64,000 nt of DNA from contig NZ_DJKE01000008.1 in assembly GCF_002434505.1 (NCBI RefSeq), forward strand, positions 111,298-175,297. The letters run 5' to 3'. Below the pieces are notes generated by a model. It was not told the origin of the DNA. It was given only the letters and a program-made list of their open reading frames with translations, and searched no databases. The position numbers and the translations under genes are program-made. The stretch comes from Brevundimonas sp. UBA6550 (GTDB lineage: Bacteria; Pseudomonadota; Alphaproteobacteria; Caulobacterales; Caulobacteraceae). Shown piece by piece: positions 27,884 through 36,938 of the stretch (position 1 is its first letter; the number at the start of each line of letters is the position of its first letter).

Positions 27884-27971
27884 CGCCGCCCTTCCTGGCG
27901 CTGTCGCCGAAACGGCCTGAAGATCGGATCGCCGAAGAGGGCTGTGTCCCGAAGCGGATGCGGCCCTTGTT

Positions 27972-28832
27972 TCAGACGGCCATATTGTCGATCAGTCGCG
28001 TCTTGCCCAGCCAGGCGGCGGTCAGGATGCGTGCCGGTGCGTCGACGACATCGTTGCGGAACGGCGTCAGGTCCTCGGCGTGGCGAATGACGACGTAGTC
28101 GACGCGCTCGAACCCGGCTTTCAGTATGGCGGCATAGGCTTCACGTTCGATCCCCGGCAGAGGACGGCCGGAGGCGGCCTCCGCAGCAGCCTGGAACAGT
28201 ATGCCGTTCAGTTGCCGCGCCGAGGCCAGTTCGGCCTCTGACAGATAGGCGTTGCGCGACGACAGGGCCAAGCCCCAGCCGTCCCGTTCGGTCGGGGCGC
28301 CGACGATCTCGACCGGCAGGTCCAGATCGCGCACGAACCGGCGAATGACCATCAGCTGCTGATAATCCTTCTCGCCGAAAACGGCGACGTCGGGCTGGAC
28401 CTGGTTGAACAGCTTGGTCACGACCAGGGCGACGCCGCCGAACATCTGCGGCCGGAAATCGCCCTCCAGACCCAGGGCGGGGCCGGCCATGGCGATGCTG
28501 GTGGCGAAGCCTTCGGGATACATCTCCGCCGCCGTCGGCGCGAACATCAGGTGACAGCCGGCGCCGGCCAGCAGGCGCGCGTCCTCCTCCTGCTGGCGGG
28601 GGTATTTGTCCAGGTCCTCGTGGGCGGCGAACTGGGTCGGATTGACGAAGTTGGAGGCGACCACGCGGTCGGCGCGCCGGGCCGCTTCTCGCACCAGGGT
28701 CAGGTGGCCTTCGTGCAGGGCGCCCATGGTCGGAACCATGCCGACGCTGAGGCCTTGTCGTTTCCAGTCCCGAACGGTCGCGCGCAGGTCGGCCAGGGTG
28801 CGGACGACGGGCAGGGGAGGAGCGTCCATCAT
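27972..28832 (-). CDS. panC: Pantothenate synthetase PanC
   Basis: Joins pantoate and beta-alanine with ATP to make pantothenate, the coenzyme A precursor. The 286-residue protein has MVPTMGALHEGHLTLV (ATP-binding HxGH), FVNPTQFAAHEDLDKYPR, GEKDYQQLMVIRRF and LALSSRNAYLS, all family blocks. The start is one of two adjacent ATGs at 28832 and 28829; the long in-frame extension upstream is not protein-like. It is divergent from the SPOR lipoprotein gene. Confidence 0.97.
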   Translation of the reverse strand: MMDAPPLPVVRTLADLRATVRDWKRQGLSVGMVPTMGALHEGHLTLVREAARRADRVVASNFVNPTQFAAHEDLDKYPRQQEEDARLLAGAGCHLMFAPTAAEMYPEGFATSIAMAGPALGLEGDFRPQMFGGVALVVTKLFNQVQPDVAVFGEKDYQQLMVIRRFVRDLDLPVEIVGAPTERDGWGLALSSRNAYLSEAELASARQLNGILFQAAAEAASGRPLPGIEREAYAAILKAGFERVDYVVIRHAEDLTPFRNDVVDAPARILTAAWLGKTRLIDNMAV

Positions 28833-28907
28833 GATGAAGCGATTAACCTTTCCGCTTAAGCCTGTTGATGCACCAGACTTCAAAGACTGGGCGCTAGGGT
28901 CGTGCTT

Positions 28908-29606
28908 ATGACGCCCGCAGAAGCGACCCGTCCAGTTCTGATCGCTCCGGCCCTGATTGCGGCCTTGGTCGGCGCCGTCGCGCTTTCGGGGTGCGGGGCG
29001 GCCAACGGCGATCCCCATAAGTTCGGATCAATGGCGGATCAGGTGGCGGCGGTCGATGTGCCGCTGACGCCCGGCGGCGATCCGTCCGCCCATCGTGCGC
29101 GGTCGGCCGAGGCGGCCGGTCTGCGCCCCGTCCGGTTCAGCGCCATGAAGGTCGCGGTGATGGATCCCCACGCCATGTGGGACGCCCGCGACGATCAGGC
29201 GGGGGTGCGCCGCGTGGCCGAGGACGCCGGGCTGCGCGACGCGGTGATTCGGATGGTTCAGCCGGCGGTTCAGACCGCATCGGCTGTTCCGGTTCGTGAA
29301 GCCGGCGCGGCGACGCCGGCGCCGGAGCGGGCCTCCATGATGCATGACGCCGGCTTGCGCCATCCGACGCCCACGGGCCGCACCATCCAGTTGGGCGCCT
29401 ATTCCAGCCCTGACGCGGCGCGCCAGGCGTGGACACGGTTGAAGGCGTCCGCCGATCTCGCCGCCCTGGCGCCGGTGTTCGAACCCGTAGAAGTTCAGGG
29501 CCGAACATTGACGCGGTTGAAGGTCGGCCCCGTTCCGAACGAGGCCGCCGCCGCCGTCTGCCGCGCCGCCGCCGTCGCCGACGCCTGGTGCGCCCGCAAC
29601 AGCTGA
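28908..29606 (+). CDS. SPOR-domain lipoprotein
   Basis: A 232-residue protein with a lipoprotein signal (LIAALVGAVALSGC) and a C-terminal SPOR-like domain (GRTIQLGAYSSPDAARQAWT near 162-181, then LTRLKVGPV). SPOR domains bind denuded peptidoglycan at division sites, so a septal or polar envelope role is likely. The ATG at 28908 follows AGGG; an in-frame GTG at 28902 is an alternative. It lies directly upstream of mipZ, another division gene, on the same strand, but mipZ has its own promoter-like region. Confidence 0.8.
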   Translation: MTPAEATRPVLIAPALIAALVGAVALSGCGAANGDPHKFGSMADQVAAVDVPLTPGGDPSAHRARSAEAAGLRPVRFSAMKVAVMDPHAMWDARDDQAGVRRVAEDAGLRDAVIRMVQPAVQTASAVPVREAGAATPAPERASMMHDAGLRHPTPTGRTIQLGAYSSPDAARQAWTRLKASADLAALAPVFEPVEVQGRTLTRLKVGPVPNEAAAAVCRAAAVADAWCARNS

Positions 29607-29649
29607 TCCCCGCTTTCAGCGCCGTCCACAGGTCTGCGTTAAGGTTCCG

Positions 29650-29727
29650 TTGACGTTTGGCGCGCGGCGGCCGACTCTCGGTCGAACTGGACCGCGCCTG
29701 AGTCGCGCCGGTCGGCACAGAGGATTC
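29650..29727 (+). promoter_or_regulatory. mipZ upstream region with three GANTC sites
   Basis: TTGACG at 29650-29655 is a -35-like element. GANTC sites lie at 29673-29677 (GACTC, where a -10 would fall), 29700-29704 (GAGTC) and 29723-29727 (GATTC). In Caulobacter, CcrM methylates GANTC, and mipZ is a known CcrM-dependent cell-cycle promoter. Confidence 0.6.
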
Positions 29728-29733
29728 CCTCGA

Positions 29734-30570
29734 ATGACGCAGCCGCATGTGATCGTTCTCGGCAACGAAAAGGGCGGGGCGGGCAAGTCCACCCTGGCCA
29801 TCCACATCGTCACGGGCCTGCTGCACGCGGGCCGGACGGTGGCGATCATCGATCTGGACCTGCGCCAGCGGTCGATGCAGCGCTTCTTCCACAATCGCCT
29901 GGCCTGGCTTGCGGCGAACGAACAGGCCTTGCCGCAGCCCTTCATCCCCGACATGGGCGACGGCAAGGCCCTGGCCAAGGCCGATGTCGCCGAACAGATC
30001 GCCGCCTTCGAACGCGCCTTCGACGAGGCGGCCGCTCAAGGGGTGGACTGCATCCTGATCGACACCCCGGGCGGCGATACGGCGGTCTCCAGCGCCGCCC
30101 ACGCCCGCGCCGATCAGATCGTGACGCCGATGAACGACAGCTTCGTCGACTTCGACCTGCTGGGCGAGGTCGATCCGGTGTCGCTGGAGCTGCTGAAGCC
30201 GTCCATCTATTCCGAGAGCGTCTGGGAGGCGCGCAAGCAACGCGCCATCGCCCAGGGTCGCCACGCGACCATCGACTGGCTGGTGGTGACCAACCGTCTG
30301 GCCGTCGCCGAGGCTCGCAACCGCAAGCGTCTGGAAGAGCGGATGAACAAGCTGGCCAAACGGGTCGGTTTCCGCGTCGGACCGGGTCTGCGCGACCGGG
30401 TCATCTATCGCGAACTGTTTCCCTTCGGCCTGACCGTGGCGGACCTGTCCAATGACATCCGGCCCGTCGCGGTGTCGCTGGCCCACGTCGCGGCGCGCCA
30501 GGAGATGCGCAACCTGATGATGGCCATGGGGCTGGAGCAGGTGATCGCCCCTTTGGACGTGGCGGCCTGA
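29734..30570 (+). CDS. mipZ: ParA/MinD-family division-site ATPase MipZ
   Basis: In Caulobacter MipZ forms polar gradients with ParB at the origin and blocks FtsZ assembly near the poles, so division occurs at midcell. The 278-residue protein shows the deviant Walker A NEKGGAGKST (11-20), Walker B ILIDTPGGD and the MipZ-type PMNDSFVDFDLLGEVDP stretch, which distinguishes it from ParA. The start at 29734 fits family N-termini. No parAB is in the window. Confidence 0.95.
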   Translation: MTQPHVIVLGNEKGGAGKSTLAIHIVTGLLHAGRTVAIIDLDLRQRSMQRFFHNRLAWLAANEQALPQPFIPDMGDGKALAKADVAEQIAAFERAFDEAAAQGVDCILIDTPGGDTAVSSAAHARADQIVTPMNDSFVDFDLLGEVDPVSLELLKPSIYSESVWEARKQRAIAQGRHATIDWLVVTNRLAVAEARNRKRLEERMNKLAKRVGFRVGPGLRDRVIYRELFPFGLTVADLSNDIRPVAVSLAHVAARQEMRNLMMAMGLEQVIAPLDVAA

Positions 30571-30585
30571 CGGTTTGACGACCCG

Positions 30586-31014
30586 ATGGGTTTGATTTGG
30601 CTGGCCCTGGCGGCCATCGCCGTCTGGGCCCTGGTCCGGCTGGGTCGCCAGACCGAGCGGCGCGGCCGGGCGCATTGGCGCGTGACGGCGACCCTGTTGG
30701 GATCGGTCCTGCTGGCGGGCGGCGCGCTCGCGGCCTTTCGCGGCGCATGGCTGGCGGCGGCGGCGCTGGCCGGGGCGGGGCTCTATCTGGCCTGGTCCTC
30801 GCGAATACGATCCGCCGTTCGCTCCGAGCCGATCAGCGAGGCCGACGCCCGCGCCGTGCTGGGCGTCCCGGCGGGCGCGGACGAGGCGGAAATCCGAGCG
30901 GCGTGGAAGCGCGCCATGGCCCGCGCCCATCCCGATCAGGGCGGCACCGAGGGGCTGGCGACGCGCGTCAACGCCGCGCGTGATCGCCTGCTGAAGCGGC
31001 GGGGGTCTTCCTAG
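30586..31014 (+). CDS. Membrane-anchored J-domain protein
   Basis: A 142-residue protein with hydrophobic segments at about 1-18, 35-52 and 55-70, then a C-terminal J domain (EADARAVLGVPAGADEAEIR) carrying the HPD motif in ARAHPDQGG. J domains stimulate Hsp70 ATPase, so it should recruit DnaK to the inner membrane. It starts 15 bases after mipZ and is probably co-transcribed with it. Confidence 0.85.
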   Translation: MGLIWLALAAIAVWALVRLGRQTERRGRAHWRVTATLLGSVLLAGGALAAFRGAWLAAAALAGAGLYLAWSSRIRSAVRSEPISEADARAVLGVPAGADEAEIRAAWKRAMARAHPDQGGTEGLATRVNAARDRLLKRRGSS

Positions 31015-31104
31015 CCGACACCAGATTCATTCGAAACAGTAGTTGTTGCGTATCAGTTTCATCTGGCCTAGATCATCTGAACCAACTTTCGGATGGAGCC
31101 GGAA

Positions 31105-31803
31105 ATGAAGATCGCAACCCTCGCCGCCGTGTCGGCGCTGGCCCTGCTGGCCGCGTGCAACAAGCCGGGCGAAGCGCCCGCCGCCGCCCCGAACGCCCCG
31201 GCCGAAGCCCCGGTGTCCGTGAAGGCGCCGGCCGGCGTCTATGTGCTGGACCCCACCCACGCCACGCTGCAGTGGTCGCTGCTGCACAATACGATCTCGC
31301 ACTACACTGCGCGGTTCGACAAATTCGAGGCCAGGCTGACGCTCGACCCGGCGAACCTGGAAAACTCCAAGATCACCGCGACCATCGACCCCGCCTCGGT
31401 CAATGCGGCCTATCCCGCCGACTACAAGGCATCCCATGCGGGTTCGGCCTATTCCGGCTGGAACGACGACATGGCCAACAATCCGACCTGGCTGAATGCC
31501 AAAACCTTCCCCGCCATCACCTTCGTCTCGACGTCGGTGAAGAAGACGGGCGCGCGCACGGCCCAGGTGACGGGCGATCTGACCTTCCTGGGCCAGACGC
31601 ATCCGGTGACGCTGGACGCGACCTTCAACGGCGAGATCGACCGCCATCCCTTCGCCAATGTGCCCGCCGTCGGCTTCGCGGCCGAAGGGCGGTTCAAGCG
31701 GTCCACGTTCGGCATGGCGGTCGGCCCCATCGGCGACGAGGTGACGATCCGCTTCGACGGCGAGTTCATCCAGGAAGCCGCCCCGGCCGCGCCCGCGTCC
31801 TGA
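31105..31803 (+). CDS. YceI-family lipoprotein
   Basis: A 232-residue protein with a lipoprotein signal (MKIATLAAVSALALLAAC), an Ala/Pro linker and a YceI lipocalin-like domain starting GVYVLDPTHATLQWS, with FDKFEARLTLDP, TFVSTSVKK and DLTFLGQTHPVTLD. YceI folds bind isoprenoid or fatty amide ligands in the periplasm. The ATG at 31105 follows GGAGCCGGAA; a start at 31093 adds four residues. Its terminator follows at once, though a second YceI domain is in the next gene. Confidence 0.9.
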   Translation: MKIATLAAVSALALLAACNKPGEAPAAAPNAPAEAPVSVKAPAGVYVLDPTHATLQWSLLHNTISHYTARFDKFEARLTLDPANLENSKITATIDPASVNAAYPADYKASHAGSAYSGWNDDMANNPTWLNAKTFPAITFVSTSVKKTGARTAQVTGDLTFLGQTHPVTLDATFNGEIDRHPFANVPAVGFAAEGRFKRSTFGMAVGPIGDEVTIRFDGEFIQEAAPAAPAS

Positions 31804-31816
31804 GACCCAGATCAAG

Positions 31817-31847
31817 AGAGCGGCGATTTCGGTCGCCGCTCTTTTTA
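31817..31847 (+). terminator. Rho-independent terminator after the YceI lipoprotein
   Basis: Stem AGAGCGGCGA/TCGCCGCTCT with a TTTCGG loop and a T run. It separates the yceI gene from the b561-YceI fusion gene. Confidence 0.9.
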
Positions 31848-31871
31848 CGTCGCCCTCAAGTCCGAGTGTCC

Positions 31872-33185
31872 ATGTCCCAAGCCCGCACCCGCTATTCGTC
31901 CGTCGCCATCGCCCTGCACTGGGCCATCGCGCTTCTGATCCTGTCGATGATCCCGATGGGTCTGTGGATGACGTCGGCGATCGACAAGCCTGACAGCCAG
32001 GCCCTGGCCTATCGGGTCTTCCAGATCCACAAGTCGATCGGCTTTCTGATCCTGGCGCTGACGGCGGTGCGGATCGTCTGGCGGCTGACGCATCGCCCGC
32101 CGGCCTTGCCCGGGACGATGAAGCGGTGGGAGGCCTTTGCTGCGGGCGCAACCCATGTGGCCTTCTACGCCCTGTTGCTGGCCCTGCCGCTGACGGGCTG
32201 GCTGTATGTGTCGGCCGGCTGGGCGGTGTCGCAGGATCGGGCGCTGGAGGTGGCGACCAGCTGGTTCGGCCTGTTTCCCATTCCGCACCTGCCGGGCGTG
32301 GCCGAACTGTCGACCCAGATGCGGCGGGCGCTGGCCTTCCAGGCCATGGGCGCCCATTCGCTGATGGCCTGGGGCGCGGTCGTGCTGATCGTCCTGCACG
32401 TCGGCGCGGCCCTGAAGCACCAGTTCGTGGATAGGGATGGCGTGCTGGGCCATATGGTTCCGGGTCTGAAGGCCGGCCATGCCTATGAGCCTGCCGCTCC
32501 TGCGCCGTCGCCGGTGTGGGCCGAGCGCGCGGCGGGCGTCGCCCTGGTGCTGGCCGTCGCCGTCGCCGGCGCCATCGCCGCCCGACCCTACGCCTTGACG
32601 GAAGGCCAGCTGGCCGAGATCGCGCCGGCGCCCGTCGCCGCCGCCGCCCAGCCGAAGCCGGAGGCGCCGATCACGCCGGGCGCGGCGGCGGCATGGACCA
32701 TCGACGCCGCCGCCTCCAGCATCCGCTTCACCGGAACCCACGCCGGGAAACGGTTCGAAGGGCGGTTCGACAAGTGGGAAAGCCACGTCTGGTTCGACCC
32801 AGCCGACCTGACAGGATCCAAGGCGGTGGTTCTGGTCCAGACCGCGTCGGCGCGGACGGGCGATCCGACGCAGGAAGGTTCGCTGCAGGGCGCGGAATGG
32901 TTCGATCCGGCGCAGTATCCGGTCGCCCGTTTCGAGGCGACGCGCTTCCGATCCCTGGGTGGCGACCGCTACGAGGCGGCGGGCGACCTGCGCATCAAGA
33001 CGACCACCATCCCCGTGGTGCTGCCGTTCCGGTTCAGCGAATCCGGCGGCGTGGCCAAGGTGGACGGCGCGCTGGAGCTGGATCGGACGGCGCTGGATCT
33101 CGGCATGGCCTCGGACGCTGCGGCGGATTGGGTGTCCAAAATGATCGGGGTTCGGATCGAGGTCTCCGCCCGCCGCGCGTCGTGA
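31872..33185 (+). CDS. Cytochrome b561 fused to a YceI domain
   Basis: A 437-residue membrane protein. The first 190 residues are a four-helix cytochrome b561 with heme-ligand-type histidines (IALHWAIALL, VFQIHKSIGF, MGAHSLMAWG, LIVLHVGAALKHQ). A further helix (about 222-240) leads through an Ala/Pro linker to a YceI domain from residue 275 (AAAWTIDAAASSIRFTGTHA, RFEGRFDKWE). It may link electron transfer in the inner membrane to a periplasmic lipid-binding domain, possibly quinone-related; this is inference. The start is ATG 31872. Confidence 0.88.
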   Translation: MSQARTRYSSVAIALHWAIALLILSMIPMGLWMTSAIDKPDSQALAYRVFQIHKSIGFLILALTAVRIVWRLTHRPPALPGTMKRWEAFAAGATHVAFYALLLALPLTGWLYVSAGWAVSQDRALEVATSWFGLFPIPHLPGVAELSTQMRRALAFQAMGAHSLMAWGAVVLIVLHVGAALKHQFVDRDGVLGHMVPGLKAGHAYEPAAPAPSPVWAERAAGVALVLAVAVAGAIAARPYALTEGQLAEIAPAPVAAAAQPKPEAPITPGAAAAWTIDAAASSIRFTGTHAGKRFEGRFDKWESHVWFDPADLTGSKAVVLVQTASARTGDPTQEGSLQGAEWFDPAQYPVARFEATRFRSLGGDRYEAAGDLRIKTTTIPVVLPFRFSESGGVAKVDGALELDRTALDLGMASDAAADWVSKMIGVRIEVSARRAS

Positions 33186-33256
33186 ACCGACGCTTGCCCT
33201 GACGGAAGCGAGGGCTTACGGCTCCGCGCCTTGATGAACGATTCAGGGAGCGGTCG

Positions 33257-34201
33257 ATGACCCTCGCACTTCTGTTTCCGGGCCAGGGCAGCCAGGCCAT
33301 CGGCATGGGCGCGCAGCTGGCGGACGCCTTCGCCTCCGCGCGCGAGGTCTTCGCCGAGGTGGACGAGGCCCTGGGCCAGAAGCTGTCGGTGCTGATGCGC
33401 GAGGGGCCCGAGGACCAGCTGACCCTGACCGAGAACGCCCAGCCCGCCCTGATGGCGGTGTCCGTGGCGGCGATCCGGGCGTTGAAGGTCGAGTTCGGTT
33501 TCGACGTCTCGGCGGCGGCCTATGTCGCCGGTCACTCGCTGGGTGAGTATTCGGCCCTGGCGGCGGCGGGCGCGATCTCGCTGTCGGACACCGCACGGCT
33601 CTTGAAGCTGCGCGGCCAGGCCATGCAGCGCGCCGTGCCGTTGGGGCAGGGGGCGATGGCCTCGCTGATCGGTCCGAAGACCGACCTGGCGCTGGCCGAG
33701 GCCGCAGCGGCGGCGGGCGCCGAACTGGGCGTCTGTGTGGTCGCCAACGACAATAACGCCGGCAACATCGTCATCTCCGGCGAGAAGGCGGCGGTCGACC
33801 GCGCCATCGAGAAGGCCAAGGAACTGGGCGCGCGGGCGATCCCGCTGAACGTCTCGGCGCCCTTCCACTGTCCGCTGATGCAGCCAGCCGCCGACGAAAT
33901 GGCCCAGGCCCTGGCGGACGCAAGGATCGTCGCGCCGGTCGTGCCGGTGATCGCCAATGTGCTGGCGCGCCCGGAAAGCGACCCCGAAGTCATTCGCCGT
34001 CTGCTGGTCGAACAGGTCACGGGCCGCGTGCGCTGGCGCGAGAGCATGGAGTGGATGGCGACAGAAGGGGGCGTGACGCGCTTCGCCGAGATCGGCTCGG
34101 GCAAGGTGCTGACCGGCATGGCCAAGCGGATCGCGCCGGACGCCGAGAGCCTGCCGCTGAACACGCCGGAAGAGCTGGAAGCCTTCGCCAAGGCTCTTTG
34201 A
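33257..34201 (+). CDS. fabD: Malonyl-CoA:ACP transacylase FabD
   Basis: Loads malonyl groups on ACP for fatty acid elongation. The 314-residue protein has FPGQGSQAIGMG at the N-terminus, the nucleophile motif GHSLGEYSAL (about 94-103), and NVSAPFHCPLM with the catalytic His. An ATG at 33257 follows AGGGAG. First gene of a fab-mltG-yicC-gmk run. Confidence 0.96.
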   Translation: MTLALLFPGQGSQAIGMGAQLADAFASAREVFAEVDEALGQKLSVLMREGPEDQLTLTENAQPALMAVSVAAIRALKVEFGFDVSAAAYVAGHSLGEYSALAAAGAISLSDTARLLKLRGQAMQRAVPLGQGAMASLIGPKTDLALAEAAAAAGAELGVCVVANDNNAGNIVISGEKAAVDRAIEKAKELGARAIPLNVSAPFHCPLMQPAADEMAQALADARIVAPVVPVIANVLARPESDPEVIRRLLVEQVTGRVRWRESMEWMATEGGVTRFAEIGSGKVLTGMAKRIAPDAESLPLNTPEELEAFAKAL

Positions 34202-34204
34202 TAG

Positions 34205-34332
34205 CCGCTCATCCCGGCGGAGGCCGGGACCCAGCCCTTTGGGCGATGAGCGTTTGAGTTTGCGTTGGAATGGTGATCCCGGCCATCCTGCGCGTGAAAG
34301 CACTGGGTCCCGGCTTTCGCCGGGATGAGCGG
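34205..34332. repeat. 30-base near-perfect inverted repeat between fabD and fabG
   Basis: Arms at 34205-34234 and 34303-34332 match in 28 of 30 positions. Each arm itself contains a CCCGGC...GCCGGG hairpin, and TCATCCCGGC/GCCGGGATGA marks the ends. This is the form of a dispersed extragenic palindrome in high-GC alphaproteobacteria. It begins three bases after the fabD stop. Confidence 0.85.
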
Positions 34333-34341
34333 AGAATTTCA

Positions 34342-35094
34342 ATGTTCAATCTTGCAGGCAAGACCGCGCTGGTGACCGGCGCGACGGGCGGTATCGGTGG
34401 AGCGGTGGCGCGGGCGCTGCACGCCCGGGGCGCGACCGTGGTGCTGTCGGGCACGCGCGAGGCGGTTCTGGCCGATCTGGCAAAGGAGCTGGGCGCCAAT
34501 GGAACGGGGCGCGCCCATTTCGCCACCGCCAACCTGTCGGACCCGGAATCGGTCGATAATCTGGTGAACGCGGCCGAGACGGCGGCGGGCGCGCCGCTCG
34601 ACATCCTGGTGGCCAACGCGGGCATCACCAAGGACGGTCTGCTGATGCGGATGAAGGACGAGGACTTCCAGTCGGTCATCCAGATCAATCTTGAGAGCTA
34701 TTTCCGCCTGACCCGCGCGGCGGTGAAGGGGATGATGAAGTGCCGCTCGGGCCGAATCATCGGCGTGACCTCGGTGGTCGGCGTGACCGGCAATCCCGGC
34801 CAGACCAACTATTCGGCGTCCAAGGCCGGCATGATCGGTTTTTCCAAGTCATTGGCCCAGGAGGTCGGCTCGCGCGGGATCACGGTCAACTGCATCGCGC
34901 CGGGCTTCATCGCTTCGCCGATGACCGACGTGCTGAACGATCAGCAGCGCGAAGCCATCCTGACCAGGATCCCCGCCGGGCGCCTGGGCACGGGCGACGA
35001 GATCGCCGCCGCCGCCGTCTATCTGTCGTCGAACGAAGCCGCCTATGTGACGGGCCAGACCCTGCACGTGAACGGCGGCATGGCGATGATTTAA
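34342..35094 (+). CDS. fabG: 3-oxoacyl-ACP reductase FabG
   Basis: NADPH-dependent reduction of beta-ketoacyl-ACP. The 250-residue short-chain dehydrogenase has [12 protein letters not shown] (12-23), NAGITKDGL, the catalytic Ser in GVTSVVG and the YSASKAG Tyr-Lys pair, and ends [11 protein letters not shown]. The start at 34342 fits the family; the upstream frame runs through the repeat. Ribosome binding site GGAGAA. Confidence 0.97.
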   Translation: MFNLAGKTALVTGATGGIGGAVARALHARGATVVLSGTREAVLADLAKELGANGTGRAHFATANLSDPESVDNLVNAAETAAGAPLDILVANAGITKDGLLMRMKDEDFQSVIQINLESYFRLTRAAVKGMMKCRSGRIIGVTSVVGVTGNPGQTNYSASKAGMIGFSKSLAQEVGSRGITVNCIAPGFIASPMTDVLNDQQREAILTRIPAGRLGTGDEIAAAAVYLSSNEAAYVTGQTLHVNGGMAMI

Positions 35095-35273
35095 GGCCCG
35101 CCGCCGTCATCACGACGCGCAACAGACTATTTCCAGCCCGAAAGCCTGTGCTAAAGGGCTTGATGCAACGGCGGTTCGGGCTTTCGGGCTTGCGTCGCCT
35201 TCGCTGCCGTGAGACGGCGATTTCCGAGCTACCCCCGCCTCTACGGCGATTTCAAACAGGCAGAGAGACACTG

Positions 35274-35513
35274 ATGTCCGACACCCTCGAGCGCGTTCGC
35301 AAGATCGTCATCGACCACCTGGACGCCGATCCGGACAAGGTCACGGAAAAGGCCAGCTTCATCGACGACCTGGGCGCCGACTCGCTCGACAACGTCGAGC
35401 TGGTGATGGCCTTCGAAGAAGAATTCGACATCGAGATCCCGGATGACGCCGCCGAGCACATCCAGACGGTCGGCGATGCGGTCAAGTTCATCGACGAAAA
35501 GTCGGCCGGCTAA
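35274..35513 (+). CDS. acpP: Acyl carrier protein
   Basis: A 79-residue acidic carrier of fatty acyl chains; the phosphopantetheine serine is in [12 protein letters not shown]. The start [16 protein letters not shown] is canonical and follows CAGAGAGAC. The 179-base gap before it leaves room for its own promoter, as is common for acpP. The gene is followed by a terminator-like hairpin. Confidence 0.98.
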   Translation: MSDTLERVRKIVIDHLDADPDKVTEKASFIDDLGADSLDNVELVMAFEEEFDIEIPDDAAEHIQTVGDAVKFIDEKSAG

Positions 35514-35551
35514 TCCCAGCCCCCGACGGGAAGCCGAAAGGCTGACGGTTC

Positions 35552-35596
35552 AAAGGGCCGCCCGGCGCTCCTAGCGGAGACGCCCGGCGGCCTTTA
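35552..35596 (+). terminator. Terminator-like hairpin after acpP
   Basis: GGCCGCC (35556-35562) pairs with GGCGGCC (35586-35592) within a longer imperfect stem (CCGGCG against CGCCCGG), followed by TTTACTG. The T run is short, so it may be an attenuating rather than full terminator between acpP and fabF. Confidence 0.6.
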
Positions 35597-35666
35597 CTGT
35601 TTCTGACCCTGACGAATCCGCATGTGATTCCGTCGGGGAAGGTTTGGAGCTGAAGGAGCACGCACC

Positions 35667-36938
35667 ATGCGCCGCGTCGTCGTTACGGGCATCGGTCTGC
35701 TGACACCCCTGGGGTGGGGCGTCGAGAAGAGCTGGCAAGGCATCGTCGAGGGACGGTCGGGCATCGGCCCGATCACCGCCTTCGACACGGAAGGTTATGG
35801 CTGCACCATCGCCGGCGAGGTGCCGAGCGTGGATGGGCGCGGCGGGGGCGGCGAAGGCGACTTCGACCCCGAAAAGATCATGTCCGCAAAGGACAGAAAG
35901 CGCGTCGACGATTTCATCCTGTACGCCATCGCGGCGGCGGACGAGGCCCTGGCCGACGCCGACTGGAAGCCCGAAACGGACGAGGACCGCGAGGCCACCG
36001 GCGTCATGGTCGGATCCGGCATCGGCGGCCTGGGCCCCATCGCGGAGACGGCCATCGTCCTGAAGGAACAGGGCGTGCGCCGGGTCAGCCCCTTCTTCAT
36101 TCCCTCGGCCCTGATCAATCTGGCCTCGGGCCAGATTTCGATCCGCCATGGGCTGAAGGGGCCGAACCATTCGGTCGTGACCGCCTGCGCCACCGGCGCC
36201 CACGCCATCGGCGACGCGGCGCGGATGATCGCCCTGGGCGATGCGGAGGTGATGGTGGCCGGCGGGGCGGAAAGCTCCATCGTGCCCATCGGCATCGCTG
36301 GCTTCCTGGCCTGCAAGGCGCTGTGCACCGCCTACAACGACACGCCCGAGACGGCCTCGCGCCCCTATGACCGGGGCCACGCCGGCTTCGTCATGGGCGA
36401 GGGCGCCGGGGTCATGGTGCTGGAGGAGTACGAGCACGCCAAGGCGCGCGGCGCCAAGATCTACGCCGAGGTGGTGGGCTATGGCATGAGCGGCGACGCC
36501 TATCACATCACCGCCCCGTCCGAGGACGGCGAGGGCGGCCTGCGGGCCATGAAGATGGCCTTGAAGCGGGCCGGAATGCAGCCGTCCGACCTGGATTACG
36601 TCAATGCCCACGGCACCTCGACCATGGCCGACTGGATCGAGTTGAAGGCCATCGAGCGGCTGGCCGGCGATCACGCCAAGAACCTGACCGTCAGTTCGAC
36701 CAAGTCGATGACGGGCCACCTGCTGGGCGCGGCCGGCGCCATCGAGGCGGCCTTCTGCGTTCTGGCCATCCGCGATCAGGTCGCGCCGCCGACGATCAAT
36801 CTGAACGACCCGGAGATGGAGACGCCCATCGATCTGGCCGCGAACAAGGCCAAGCCGATGAAGATCGACGTCGCCATGTCCAACAGCTTCGGCTTCGGCG
36901 GCACCAACGCCTCGGTCATCTTCAAGAAGGTGGACTGA
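35667..36938 (+). CDS. fabF: 3-oxoacyl-ACP synthase II FabF
   Basis: Elongates fatty acyl chains with malonyl-ACP. The 423-residue ketosynthase has the catalytic Cys in VTACATGAHAIGD, His in NAHGTSTMA and second His in STKSMTGHLLGAAG, ending SNSFGFGGTNASVIFKK. It is directly followed by mltG (next base). Confidence 0.97.
   Translation: MRRVVVTGIGLLTPLGWGVEKSWQGIVEGRSGIGPITAFDTEGYGCTIAGEVPSVDGRGGGGEGDFDPEKIMSAKDRKRVDDFILYAIAAADEALADADWKPETDEDREATGVMVGSGIGGLGPIAETAIVLKEQGVRRVSPFFIPSALINLASGQISIRHGLKGPNHSVVTACATGAHAIGDAARMIALGDAEVMVAGGAESSIVPIGIAGFLACKALCTAYNDTPETASRPYDRGHAGFVMGEGAGVMVLEEYEHAKARGAKIYAEVVGYGMSGDAYHITAPSEDGEGGLRAMKMALKRAGMQPSDLDYVNAHGTSTMADWIELKAIERLAGDHAKNLTVSSTKSMTGHLLGAAGAIEAAFCVLAIRDQVAPPTINLNDPEMETPIDLAANKAKPMKIDVAMSNSFGFGGTNASVIFKKVD

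Larger units (their letters stand above)
27488..27971. other. Gene-free, AT-richer stretch with serial inverted repeats
   Basis: Between chorismate mutase and the convergent panC gene (572 bases after 27400). Open frames here have no protein-like composition. Local base use is visibly richer in A/T from about 27640 to 27880 than the surrounding high-GC genes. It contains the dyads listed separately at 27662, 27723, 27772 and 27856. Confidence 0.6.

Noticed and set aside
27723..27920. Plus frame of 65 codons through the inverted-repeat island
   Set aside because: It is built from the repeats themselves (SLDSLD, then Cys-rich sequence) and lacks a start signal; the dyads explain the DNA better.
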